A stretch of DNA of 64,000 nt from Limnocylindrus sp040397235 (GTDB taxonomy: Bacteria; Chloroflexota; Limnocylindria; Limnocylindrales; Limnocylindraceae), in the NCBI GenBank assembly GCA_040397235.1, contig JBBAWH010000004.1:1-64000 (forward strand). Reading direction: 5' to 3'. The translations under genes and the position numbers were made by a program. Below are positions 10,671 to 18,543 of this stretch, one piece after another. Below the pieces are notes generated by a model, which had not been told where the DNA came from, ran no database searches, and saw only the letters and a program-made list of their open reading frames with translations. The stretch's first letter is position 1. Each line of letters starts with the position of its first letter.

Positions 10671-12035
10671 TTACTTGGCGGAAGCCTTCGCGGCGGTAGG
10701 CGTCGCTGGGCGCTCGGGAGCCCAGGCTGGCCAGACCTTCGGATGAGCGTCAAACCACTCGTCGACGAGCCGCTCAACCACAAGGGAGCGGCGCAGGGAG
10801 GCGCGGATTGCTCGGCGCCCGCGCTCCGACGAGAGGTAGGCCTCGAGCTTGCGCTGCCCCTGGGTCTGCGGACGGGCGCGCTCCACCTCTTCGTCAATCA
10901 GCTCCTCTGGGACCTCGACCCCTTCGGCGCCAGCGACCGCACTCAACACCAGGAGGGTTCGCGCGCGGCGCTCGCCGCGCTCACGCATCTCGACGCGAAT
11001 CTCTTCAACGCTCTTGCCAGCGGCGCCGATGTACTGTTCAAAGGTCAACCCTTGGCGAGCCATGCCGCGCGCCAACTCGTCAACGAGTCCGTCGATCTCC
11101 TCCTCGATCAGTGGATCGGGGATCTCAACGGTGGCGCCATCCATGGCGAACTCAACGATCTTGTCGGCGAACTCGTGTCGACCGCGGTCAACGGCGCTCG
11201 CCTTGAGGCGCATCAGGATCTCTGCGCGTAGGCCGGCCACATCAGTGACGTTTGCAACCTGAGCGGCGAAGGCATCATCGAGCGGCGGCGGGATACGCGC
11301 GCGCAGATCGCTGATGACCACATCGAATCGTGCCGGCACGCCCTGCAGTGCCGCCTCTTGATAGTCCTCGGGGAAGGTCACCTCAACGGTGGTGCCATCG
11401 CCGACCTTCGCGCCGACGAGCTGCGCCTCAAATCCCGGAATGAGTCGGTCGGATCCGATCACGATCGGCATGCGCTCCGACGAGGCGCCTTCGATTGCGA
11501 GGCCGCTGTCAACGCGATAGCCATCGAAGGCGATGATCGCGTAGTCGCCCATCTCCGCGCCACGATCTGTGACGGCGGTGAGCGTTGCGTAGCTGTCGCG
11601 CAGATCGTTGACGACCGCTTCAACCTTCGCCTCGTCAGGCTCCTCAAACGTTGGCTCGAACGTATAGCCGCGATAGTCGCCGAGCTTCACCTCAGGCGGC
11701 ACGGGGATGACGGCGGTGAAGGTGTAGGCCTCGCCCTCGACGATCGGCTTCGCATCGATCTTCGGGCTGGTGAGCGGCACGACGTCCGACTTCATGATTG
11801 CGTCGCGATAGCCGCGCTCGATCAGGATCTCGGTCGCCTCGTCGAGAATGCGGTTGATGCCAGCGAAGCGCTCAACGATGGAGCGCGGCGCCTTCCCCGG
11901 GCGGAAGCCTGGGATGCGGCTTTGGCCCGCCACGTGGCGAACCGCCTCGGCGATTGCCGCGGCCACGTCTGCGACCGCGAGGGTGACCTCGAGTCGGACG
12001 GTGCTCTTCTCGGCGGGAGTGGTCGTGAATTCCAT
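10671..12035 (-). CDS. tig: trigger factor (ribosome-associated chaperone)
   Basis: Ribosome-docked folding chaperone and peptidyl-prolyl isomerase, 454 aa from the ATG at 12035. The N-terminal ribosome-binding domain contains the signature around IPGFRPGKAPRSIVE; the middle FKBP-type domain runs from about 155 to 240 (GDYAIIAFDGY, FEAQLVGAKVGD); the helical chaperone domain follows. The frame stays open 25 codons further upstream, but those codons translate the tRNA-Leu gene, so I reject that longer start. First protein gene of the tig-clpP-clpX-valS-fmdB series; tRNA-Leu lies about 30 bases upstream in the same orientation. Confidence 0.96.
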   Translation of the reverse strand: MEFTTTPAEKSTVRLEVTLAVADVAAAIAEAVRHVAGQSRIPGFRPGKAPRSIVERFAGINRILDEATEILIERGYRDAIMKSDVVPLTSPKIDAKPIVEGEAYTFTAVIPVPPEVKLGDYRGYTFEPTFEEPDEAKVEAVVNDLRDSYATLTAVTDRGAEMGDYAIIAFDGYRVDSGLAIEGASSERMPIVIGSDRLIPGFEAQLVGAKVGDGTTVEVTFPEDYQEAALQGVPARFDVVISDLRARIPPPLDDAFAAQVANVTDVAGLRAEILMRLKASAVDRGRHEFADKIVEFAMDGATVEIPDPLIEEEIDGLVDELARGMARQGLTFEQYIGAAGKSVEEIRVEMRERGERRARTLLVLSAVAGAEGVEVPEELIDEEVERARPQTQGQRKLEAYLSSERGRRAIRASLRRSLVVERLVDEWFDAHPKVWPAWAPERPATPTAAKASAK

Positions 12036-12066
12036 GAGCGCACAGGGTACCCGACGACCCTTGTTC

Positions 12067-12152
12067 TGGTGGGCGAGGTGAGACTCGAACTCACACGTCG
12101 TTGCCGACACCGGCTCCTAAGGCCGGCGCGTCTACCGTTTCGCCACTCGCCC
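12067..12152 (-). tRNA. tRNA-Leu (anticodon UAG)
   Basis: Minus-strand cloverleaf with acceptor GGGCGAG pairing to CTCGCCC, encoded CCA (12067-12069), T arm GTTCGAGTC, long class II variable arm, and anticodon stem CCGGC/GCCGG enclosing loop CTTAGGA, which gives anticodon TAG. At 86 nt with the long variable arm it is a leucine tRNA. Its 5' part overlaps the 3' end of the gene at 12132-12566 by 21 bases. Confidence 0.95.
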
Positions 12153-12566
12153 CCGAGCATCATCGTCGCCCACGGGGGTTCCGTCCACCGCAGGTCGGCC
12201 ATCGATCAACGCATCAATCACCGCGCGTCCGCCACGCTGGGCAGCGGCCGCCACTACCCCACTCACAAAGGCGCTCCCCGCTCCCCCGCCACGGCTCGCT
12301 GAGCCGCCTGAGCGTGAGCCGAACCAACGGACGAGAAGGAGGGCCAGGATCCCGAGCAGCCCGAGCGCACGGAGAGGGCGGTCACGCAGCTCCTTGGCGA
12401 GGCCACCGCTGGGTCGCAGTCGACCGCCAATCGCCCGAACACGCACGAGCGACGCCTCTCGAGAGTGGCGTACGACTGAGAGTCGATCGGCCACCGCAGG
12501 GCGGCTTGCGGCGAGGAGCTCCACCCGCTTGACGCGCAGATCTCGTTCGTTCGTCTGGTCAGGCAT
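12132..12566 (-). CDS. small single-span membrane protein of unknown function
   Basis: 144 aa, not recognised. It starts at ATG 12566, overlapping the upstream membrane-protein gene by 8 bases (ATGCCTGA). An N-terminal half with basic/charged helix character (TNERDLRVKRVELL) leads to one hydrophobic segment (ALGLLGILALLLVRW) around residues 82-96, then a Gly/Ser-rich stretch and a short helical tail. The layout resembles small DUF3618-like envelope proteins that follow holin-like genes in actinobacteria, but sequence similarity to that family is not obvious to me. The last six codons and the TAG stop lie inside the 5' end of tRNA-Leu. Confidence 0.65.
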   Translation of the reverse strand: MPDQTNERDLRVKRVELLAASRPAVADRLSVVRHSREASLVRVRAIGGRLRPSGGLAKELRDRPLRALGLLGILALLLVRWFGSRSGGSASRGGGAGSAFVSGVVAAAAQRGGRAVIDALIDGRPAVDGTPVGDDDARGRVAKR

Positions 12567-13314
12567 CGTCGCCCTCGTCGCCGGCCCCACGTCGCTCACG
12601 CAGACGATCGGCAATACCGCGCAGCGCATCAGCGGCGGCGCGGACCACCTTTCGGGCGGGCGCAATGGCGGCATCGGCGGCGCCTACCGCCCCGCCAACC
12701 TCTTCGGCAAAGGCGGATGCCGCCTCGTCGCGAAGATCATCCATCGCATCGACGGTGGCGCGCAGCTCGTGCTCCGTGGCAAGTGGGCGGAAGCGGTCGG
12801 TGAAGCGCTGCATATCGCAAGTTGCCAGCCCGACCAGCAGATCCACCAGCAAGAAGCTCAGCGCAAAGAGGAGCGACGCCGCTGTTGCCGGGCCGGCCGA
12901 GCCGTTGAAAACGAAGAGCACAAGAAGCGCACCGATCGCACCACCGAGAACGGCGAGGGCAAATGAACGCGCGCGCCGTGGCGCAGTGATCTGCACGATT
13001 GCCGAGGTGATCGCCGCCGCGACGACGAGCAAGAGAAGTGTGACGTGTGCTGCGCCCCACACCATGGAGCCGAAGAAGGCGGCGCCGAGCAGCATGAAGA
13101 GGGCGATGAGCAGCGCAAGCAACGCTGCGGTGACGAGCGTTATAACGGCGATCGCGCCGAGAAGCACCCCCACTGCGTCACGGGAGATCGCACCGAGTTC
13201 GGCGCGGAAGAGATCCCAGTGCCCACCGAGAAGTGCACGCACCGCGATGATCAGCTGCTCAATGTCGTCGCTGAAGCCCTCGCGCTCCGTTGATCCGCCA
13301 GGAGTTTCTGTCAC
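12559..13314 (-). CDS. holin-like (phage holin superfamily III type) membrane protein
   Basis: 251 aa integral membrane protein. An N-terminal amphipathic stretch with DDIEQLIIAVRALLGGHWDLFRAEL is followed by two adjacent hydrophobic helices (about residues 45-75 and 80-110) and two more (about 115-165); the C-terminal 85 residues are soluble, Ala-rich and helical. The N-terminal half is like the actinobacterial Phage_holin_3_6/DUF1469 type, which are chromosomal envelope proteins despite the name. The GTG start at 13314 lies 4 bases after the mrp stop without a clear Shine-Dalgarno, so expression probably depends on coupling. Function is unknown. Confidence 0.7.
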   Translation of the reverse strand: MTETPGGSTEREGFSDDIEQLIIAVRALLGGHWDLFRAELGAISRDAVGVLLGAIAVITLVTAALLALLIALFMLLGAAFFGSMVWGAAHVTLLLLVVAAAITSAIVQITAPRRARSFALAVLGGAIGALLVLFVFNGSAGPATAASLLFALSFLLVDLLVGLATCDMQRFTDRFRPLATEHELRATVDAMDDLRDEAASAFAEEVGGAVGAADAAIAPARKVVRAAADALRGIADRLRERRGAGDEGDDA

Positions 13315-13318
13315 GTGT

Positions 13319-14392
13319 TTAGGCGACCGTCAACGTTGGTGCCGTCTCGTTTGCGGCGCGTACCGCCAGTCGAGCGGCAACCTTGCCGGCCAACTCCTTG
13401 AGTGCCACCGCAGCTGGGCCCTCTTCGCGTTGTGCAACGGCGGGGATCCCTGCATCGCCACCCTGTCGCACCGCCATCTCCAGCGGAATGCGGCCTAGAT
13501 TGTCGAGCCCCTCCTCTTTTGCGAGACGCTCTGCGCCACCGCGTCCGAAGATTTCGGTGAGTTCGCCACAGTGCGGGCAGGCAAACGCCGACATGTTTTC
13601 AACGATGCCGAGGATTGGCACATTCATGCGCCGGAACATTGCCAGTGCCTTGGTCACATCGGAGAGGGCGACATCTTGTGGCGTGGTCACAAGGACGCAC
13701 CCAGCAATTGGCACCGCCTGCGCCAGCGTGAGTTGCGCATCAGAGGTTCCAGGCGGCAGGTCAACGACGAGATAGTCGAGGTCGCCCCACTCCACGTCGC
13801 GCAGGAATTGCTGGATTGCGCCACCGATGAGGGGCCCGCGCCAAACGATCGGCTGACCCTCGGGAACGAAGAATTGAATGGAGATGACCTTGACGCCGTG
13901 GCGCTCGATCGGCTCGATCTTGCCGCCGGCGCTCGACTTCGGGGTGCCGGTCGCCCCCATCATCTGGGGAATGTTCGGCCCGGTGATGTCGGCGTCGAGA
14001 AGGCCGACACGGGCGCCGCTCTGGGCCAGAGCCACGGCAAGGTTGACCGAGACGGTGCTCTTGCCGACGCCGCCCTTCCCTGAGGCGACGGCCACAATGT
14101 TACGAATGCCAGGGAGGAGGCGCTCCTGGGTCGAGGATGAGGCGCGACGGACCTTCGAGCCCCAGCGGAGCTCGGCCACTGTTACACCGATCCCATCGAG
14201 GGCGGCGCGGATATCACGCTCAATCACATCCTTCAGGGGGCAGGCGGGGGTGGTGAGCTCGATCATGAAGCTGGCCTTGTCGCCGTCCAGGGTGATCTCC
14301 TTGACCATCTCCAATGTAACAATGTCGCGACCGAGCTCGGGCTCCTGGACGCCGGAGAGGGCCTGGAGGACGGCTGCTTCGGTGGTGGCCAC
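13319..14392 (-). CDS. mrp: Mrp/ApbC-family Fe-S cluster carrier ATPase
   Basis: P-loop NTPase that binds and transfers Fe-S clusters to apo-proteins. 357 aa from GTG at 14392, which has AAAGGGGAT just upstream; the open frame extends 68 codons further but that part is compositionally unlike protein and lacks a ribosome site. Residues 1-80 form the MIP18/DUF59 domain (ALSGVQEPELGRDIV, TPACPLKD). The ATPase domain has the deviant Walker A GKGGVGKS (105-112), DLPPGTSD, and the cluster-binding CxxC (ACPHCGE) near residue 270. It heads a short operon with the two membrane-protein genes. Divergent from potA. Confidence 0.93.
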   Translation of the reverse strand: MATTEAAVLQALSGVQEPELGRDIVTLEMVKEITLDGDKASFMIELTTPACPLKDVIERDIRAALDGIGVTVAELRWGSKVRRASSSTQERLLPGIRNIVAVASGKGGVGKSTVSVNLAVALAQSGARVGLLDADITGPNIPQMMGATGTPKSSAGGKIEPIERHGVKVISIQFFVPEGQPIVWRGPLIGGAIQQFLRDVEWGDLDYLVVDLPPGTSDAQLTLAQAVPIAGCVLVTTPQDVALSDVTKALAMFRRMNVPILGIVENMSAFACPHCGELTEIFGRGGAERLAKEEGLDNLGRIPLEMAVRQGGDAGIPAVAQREEGPAAVALKELAGKVAARLAVRAANETAPTLTVA

Positions 14393-14469
14393 GGATCCCC
14401 TTTCGCCCCGATCGGGGCTCTCGGCGGCGCCCCACGGGCGCATCCCCAACATTCTACTCGGAACGGCGT

Positions 14470-14498
14470 TTGACCCCACCCCTCGTGGGTCATAATCT
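14470..14498 (+). promoter_or_regulatory. pot operon promoter with an overlapping palindromic operator
   Basis: -35 TTGACC (14470-14475), 17-base spacer, -10 TAATCT (14493-14498). An inverted repeat TGACCC (14471-14476) / GGGTCA (14487-14492) fills the spacer exactly, in the position where a dimeric repressor would block RNA polymerase. The regulator is not identified. Predicted leader of about 55 nt before the potA GTG. Confidence 0.6.
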
Positions 14499-14558
14499 TC
14501 GCACGTCCTCACTTGAGGGGCAGAGACAGGACAGGTGTCCGCGGAGGTGAAACCGAGG

Positions 14559-15656
14559 GTGGCAGACGTCGACGTTCGCCTGGTCAACGTGACCAAGAAG
14601 TTCGGAGATCAGACCGCGGTAGACGGCATCACGCTTGATGTCTCCGACGGCGAATTCTTCACCCTCCTCGGCCCATCCGGTTGCGGCAAGACCACCACGT
14701 TGCGCATGATCGGCGGCTTCGAACAGCCGACGAGCGGTCTCATTGAGTTGAAGGGCGAAGACGTTACCTTCCTCCCCGCCCACGAGCGCGACGTCAACAC
14801 CGTATTCCAGAGCTATGCGCTCTTCCCACATCTCACCATCTTTGAGAACGTTGCCTTCGGCCTTCGTCGCTCGGGCATCAAGGGTGACGAAGTCACGAGT
14901 CGCGTTGGCGAGGCACTCGAACTGGTGCAGCTGATCGGCTACGAGAAGCGCAAGCCGGCGCAACTCTCTGGCGGACAGGCGCAGCGCGTCGCGCTTGCAC
15001 GCGCCCTGGTGAATCGCCCCGCAGTGCTCCTGCTTGACGAGCCGCTCGGCGCACTCGACCTAAAGCTGCGCAAGCAGATGGGCATCGAACTGAAGCGCAT
15101 CCAGCGCGAAGTCAGCATCACCTTCATCTATGTCACCCACGATCAAGAGGAGGCGATGACGATGTCCGATCGCATTGCCGTCATGAACAAGGGTCACTAC
15201 GAGCAGCTCGCCGGACCAGAGACGCTCTACGAGCGCCCAGCGACGCGATTCGTAGCGAGCTTCGTCGGCGCGAGCAATCTGCTCGAGGGGAAGATCGGCT
15301 CGGATGGCGAATCATGGACCGTCACGCTCCCTTCGGGTGATGTTGTACGCGCGCCGAAGAGCCTCGGCGACATCGGCACGGGCGGCGCGATCGGCGTGCG
15401 CCCAGAGAAGCTCACCCTGTTGGAACCGGGGCAGGAGTCGAAGGGGAATCGCCTCGATGGCACCGTCGTTGATACGAGTTACCTCGGCGTGCTGACGCAG
15501 TACACCGTGGAGGGCGCAGGTGGCCTGCGCCTTCTCGTGAGCGAGCAGAACGTCGACCGCACGACGCGGAGCGACACCTGGCGACCCGGCGAGCGGGTCG
15601 CTCTCACCTGGAAACCCGAGCACGGCTTCGTGGTCGGTGATTCGAAGAGCGCCTAA
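14559..15656 (+). CDS. potA: spermidine/putrescine ABC transporter ATP-binding protein
   Basis: Energises polyamine uptake. 365 aa from the GTG at 14559, which has GGAGGTGA upstream; a GTG at 14535 is an alternative start adding 8 codons. Walker A GPSGCGKTT (38-46), Q-loop around VFQSYALFP, signature LSGGQAQR, Walker B LLLDEPLGALD, and switch histidine in VTHDQEEA. The C-terminal 110 residues form a TOBE domain (IGVRPEKLTL, LGVLTQYTV) as in PotA. First gene of potA-potD-potB-potC-aminotransferase, controlled by the promoter at 14470-14498. Confidence 0.93.
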   Translation: MADVDVRLVNVTKKFGDQTAVDGITLDVSDGEFFTLLGPSGCGKTTTLRMIGGFEQPTSGLIELKGEDVTFLPAHERDVNTVFQSYALFPHLTIFENVAFGLRRSGIKGDEVTSRVGEALELVQLIGYEKRKPAQLSGGQAQRVALARALVNRPAVLLLDEPLGALDLKLRKQMGIELKRIQREVSITFIYVTHDQEEAMTMSDRIAVMNKGHYEQLAGPETLYERPATRFVASFVGASNLLEGKIGSDGESWTVTLPSGDVVRAPKSLGDIGTGGAIGVRPEKLTLLEPGQESKGNRLDGTVVDTSYLGVLTQYTVEGAGGLRLLVSEQNVDRTTRSDTWRPGERVALTWKPEHGFVVGDSKSA

Positions 15657-15675
15657 GGCGCAGAAGGAGGGCACG

Positions 15676-16851
15676 ATGAGCACCGAGAAGAGCACCGAGA
15701 AGCTGGTAAGCCGACGAACGGTTCTCAAGGTTGGCGCGGCCGCCGCTGGCACCGCCGCCTTCCTCGCCGCATGCGGCACCTCTGGCAGCTCGACGTCGCC
15801 GAGCCCAAAGCCATCGCAGTCCGACACCATTTCTGATGTTGTCAACGTCGCGAACTGGACGCTTTACATCGACCTGAGCGAAGACGAGTTGGCTCGACCA
15901 ACGGTGACCGCCTTTGAGACGGAGTACAGCACCAAGGTGAACTACGTTGAGGCGATCAATGACAACGACTCCTTCTTCGGCACGATCAAGGCACCGCTGC
16001 AGGCGGGCGAAGATGCGGGCTGGGATATCGCCACGCTGACCGACTGGATGGCGGCGCGCATCATTCGTCTTGGCTGGGCCGAGAAGCTGAAGACCGCACA
16101 CATGAGCAACTTCACCGCGAACCTGCTCGACGTATACAAGGGGCGCAGCTTTGACCCAAGCGTTGAGTACCTCGCCCCGTGGGCGGGCATTGTTGGCGGC
16201 ATTGCGGCCAACAAGACCACTGCAGGCTTCGTTAAGGGGTTCAAGGACCTCTTCGACCCACGCCTGAAGGGGAAGGTCTCGCTCCTTACCGAGATGCGCG
16301 ACACCATTGGTCTCGCCATGCTCGCGAATGGTGATGATCCGGCCAAGGCGGACCGCGCCTCATTTGATCGCGCTATTGCCCTGATTGAGCCGAGCGTCAG
16401 CGACGGCACGGTTCGAGCATTCACGGGCAACGACTACAAGGAGCTCATCGTGAAGGGCGACGTGGCGGCATGCGTTGCCTGGCGCGGCGACACGGTGCAG
16501 ATCGGCTACGAGGATGCGAACATCGTTTGGGTCACGCCAACCGATGGCTGCACCTTCTCCTCAGACAACATGTTGATCCCGCTCGGCGCGGCGCATAAGT
16601 ACACCGCTGAGAAGTGGATGGACTGGTATTACATTCCAGAGATCGCCGCGCAGCTCACTGCCTACGTGCAGTACGTATCGCCGGTGAAGGGAACGAAGGA
16701 GGAGATTGCGAAGATTGACGCAACGCTCGCCACCGACCCGTTCATCTTCCCTGACGCGGCACTCGAGGCACAGCTCAATGTGTTCGCCGGCCTCTCTGAG
16801 GAGGACGAGATCTACATGAACGACGCCTTCAGCGCCCTCCAGGGCAACTAA
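15676..16851 (+). CDS. potD: polyamine-binding lipoprotein of the Pot ABC transporter
   Basis: Substrate-binding component, 391 aa. The open frame extends 13 codons upstream, but AGAAGGAGG directly precedes the ATG at 15676. The N-terminus combines a twin-arginine motif (SRRTVLK, about residues 12-18) with a hydrophobic stretch and a lipobox (LAAC), so it looks like a Tat-exported lipoprotein held on the outer face of the membrane. The mature part has PotD-like features: VANWTLYIDLSE, YVEAINDNDSFF, YLAPWAGIVGG, TPTDGCTFSSDNM. Specificity for spermidine or putrescine cannot be fixed from sequence alone; the aminotransferase in the same operon supports an amine substrate. Confidence 0.9.
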   Translation: MSTEKSTEKLVSRRTVLKVGAAAAGTAAFLAACGTSGSSTSPSPKPSQSDTISDVVNVANWTLYIDLSEDELARPTVTAFETEYSTKVNYVEAINDNDSFFGTIKAPLQAGEDAGWDIATLTDWMAARIIRLGWAEKLKTAHMSNFTANLLDVYKGRSFDPSVEYLAPWAGIVGGIAANKTTAGFVKGFKDLFDPRLKGKVSLLTEMRDTIGLAMLANGDDPAKADRASFDRAIALIEPSVSDGTVRAFTGNDYKELIVKGDVAACVAWRGDTVQIGYEDANIVWVTPTDGCTFSSDNMLIPLGAAHKYTAEKWMDWYYIPEIAAQLTAYVQYVSPVKGTKEEIAKIDATLATDPFIFPDAALEAQLNVFAGLSEEDEIYMNDAFSALQGN

Positions 16852-16876
16852 GACACCGCACCAAGCGGAGCCGACG

Positions 16877-17749
16877 GTGATCGCGTTTCTGCGTCGGCGG
16901 CCGGGGCTTCTGCCCCTGTTGCTGCTCGCGCCCGCGATCGCCTGGCTGGTGGCGTTCTACGTCTACCCAGCGCTCCAGATGCTGCAAGCCAGCCTCTGGA
17001 GCGGCACCCTTGAGACAGGGTTCGTCTTCTCGTGGGCGAACGCGGCAACCTACTCGACGGCGCTCGATCGCTACTCCGATCAGTTCCTGCGCTCGATCTT
17101 GTATGCGGCGGTGTCGACGGTGGTCTGCCTGGTCCTCGCCTTCCCGCTCGCATACACCATCGCCTATCGCGCGGGGCGGTTCCGCACCCTCCTGCTCTTC
17201 ATAGTTATCGCACCATTCTTCACCTCGTTCCTCTTGCGCGTGCTCGCCTGGAAGACGGTGCTCGGCGACGATGGCTTCCTCTTGGGGCCGCTCAAGTCGA
17301 TCGGCGCACTCCCTGAAGATTTTCGCATTCTTGCTACGCCGATTGCGGTGATTTTCGGCATCTCGTACAACTTCTTCCCCTTCATGGTGCTGCCGATCTA
17401 CGTCTCACTAGAGAAGATCGACCGCCGACTGGTTGAGGCGGCGAAGGATCTGTATGCAGGTCCGGTCCGCGCCTTTCAGCGCATCACGCTTCCGCTCGCG
17501 CTCCCTGGCGTCTTCGCTGGCTCGCTGCTCGTCTTTATTCCCGCGATGGGCGACTTCGTGAACGCAGAGCTGCTCGGAAGCGTGCAGACCCGCCTCATCG
17601 GCAATGTGATCCAGAGTCGCTTCTTGGTGAACAACGACTACCCGACCGCCGCAGCGTTGAGCTTTATGTTGATGGCCGGCATCCTTGCCGCCGTCTTCAT
17701 CTATGCCCGCGTCCTCGGCACCGACGAGCTTGAGTCGGGGATCGGCTAA
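16877..17749 (+). CDS. potB: polyamine ABC transporter permease, PotB type
   Basis: Inner-membrane permease subunit, 290 aa, about six transmembrane helices (first at residues 10-32). The ABC-permease coupling EAA loop is visible as VEAAKDLYAGPVRAFQRITLPLALPG near residues 192-217. GTG start at 16877 with GCGGAG upstream. It forms the pore with PotC; the stop codon overlaps the potC ATG (TAATG). Confidence 0.92.
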   Translation: MIAFLRRRPGLLPLLLLAPAIAWLVAFYVYPALQMLQASLWSGTLETGFVFSWANAATYSTALDRYSDQFLRSILYAAVSTVVCLVLAFPLAYTIAYRAGRFRTLLLFIVIAPFFTSFLLRVLAWKTVLGDDGFLLGPLKSIGALPEDFRILATPIAVIFGISYNFFPFMVLPIYVSLEKIDRRLVEAAKDLYAGPVRAFQRITLPLALPGVFAGSLLVFIPAMGDFVNAELLGSVQTRLIGNVIQSRFLVNNDYPTAAALSFMLMAGILAAVFIYARVLGTDELESGIG

Positions 17750-18543
17750 TGCTGCGTTGGCTCGGTCGCAACGCCCTTCGTGCCTATACCGGCCTGGCGC
17801 TGCTCTACCTGCTGCTGCCGATCTTTATCGTTGCCCTCTTTAGCTTCAACGACCCGGTGGGAAAGACGAACTACACCTGGGTCGGCTTCACCCTCAGCCA
17901 CTGGACAAATCTCTTCGCGATTCCTGGTCTGCTCGATTCGGTTGTTGTCAGCATTCGCATTGCCTTCATCTCTACGCTTGCTGCGACAACGCTCGGCACG
18001 CTCGCTGCGCTGGCGCTGGTGCGCTATCAGTTCCGTGGGCGACCGGCGACCAGCCTCTTCATCTTCTTGCCACTCGCCACCCCTGAGATCATCCTCGGCG
18101 CATCGCTCCTCACCCTCTTCGTGGCGATCGGCCAGCCCCCCTTCTTCCCGCTCAATGAGTTCACGATCCTGATCGCGCACATAACCTTTAACATCAGTTA
18201 CGTGATTGTCACCGTGCGCGCACGACTATCTGGATTTGATCGCCGACTGGAGGAGGCGTCGGCCGACCTCGGCGCCGATGGGTGGCAGACTTTCTGGCGC
18301 GTCACCTTCCCGCTAATCCTCCCTGGCATCGCCGCGGCGAGCCTCCTCGCCTTCAGCCTCTCCATCGATGACTTCGTGATCACCAACTTCACCGCAGGGC
18401 GAACGACCACCTTCCCGATGTTCGTCTGGGGCTCGGCGCGCGTTGGCGTACCGCCGCAGGTCAACGCTATTGGTACAATCTTCTTCGTTGTCGCGGTGAG
18501 CGCCGTGGCAATCGGCTCGTTCCTACAGCGGAGGCGCGCATGA
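17749..18543 (+). CDS. potC: polyamine ABC transporter permease, PotC type
   Basis: Second permease subunit, 264 aa, about six membrane segments. The opening LLYLLLPIFIVALFSFND matches the start of PotC proteins, and the EAA loop is LEEASADLGADGWQTFWRVTFPLILPG near residues 167-193; SIDDFVITNFTAG is also a PotC feature. Overlaps potB by one base and the aminotransferase gene by four (ATGA), so all are translated from one message. Confidence 0.93.
   Translation: MLRWLGRNALRAYTGLALLYLLLPIFIVALFSFNDPVGKTNYTWVGFTLSHWTNLFAIPGLLDSVVVSIRIAFISTLAATTLGTLAALALVRYQFRGRPATSLFIFLPLATPEIILGASLLTLFVAIGQPPFFPLNEFTILIAHITFNISYVIVTVRARLSGFDRRLEEASADLGADGWQTFWRVTFPLILPGIAAASLLAFSLSIDDFVITNFTAGRTTTFPMFVWGSARVGVPPQVNAIGTIFFVVAVSAVAIGSFLQRRRA

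Noticed and set aside
12559..13314. Phage origin for the holin-like gene
   Set aside because: No other phage genes are near, GC and codon use match, and this family is chromosomal in many actinobacteria.
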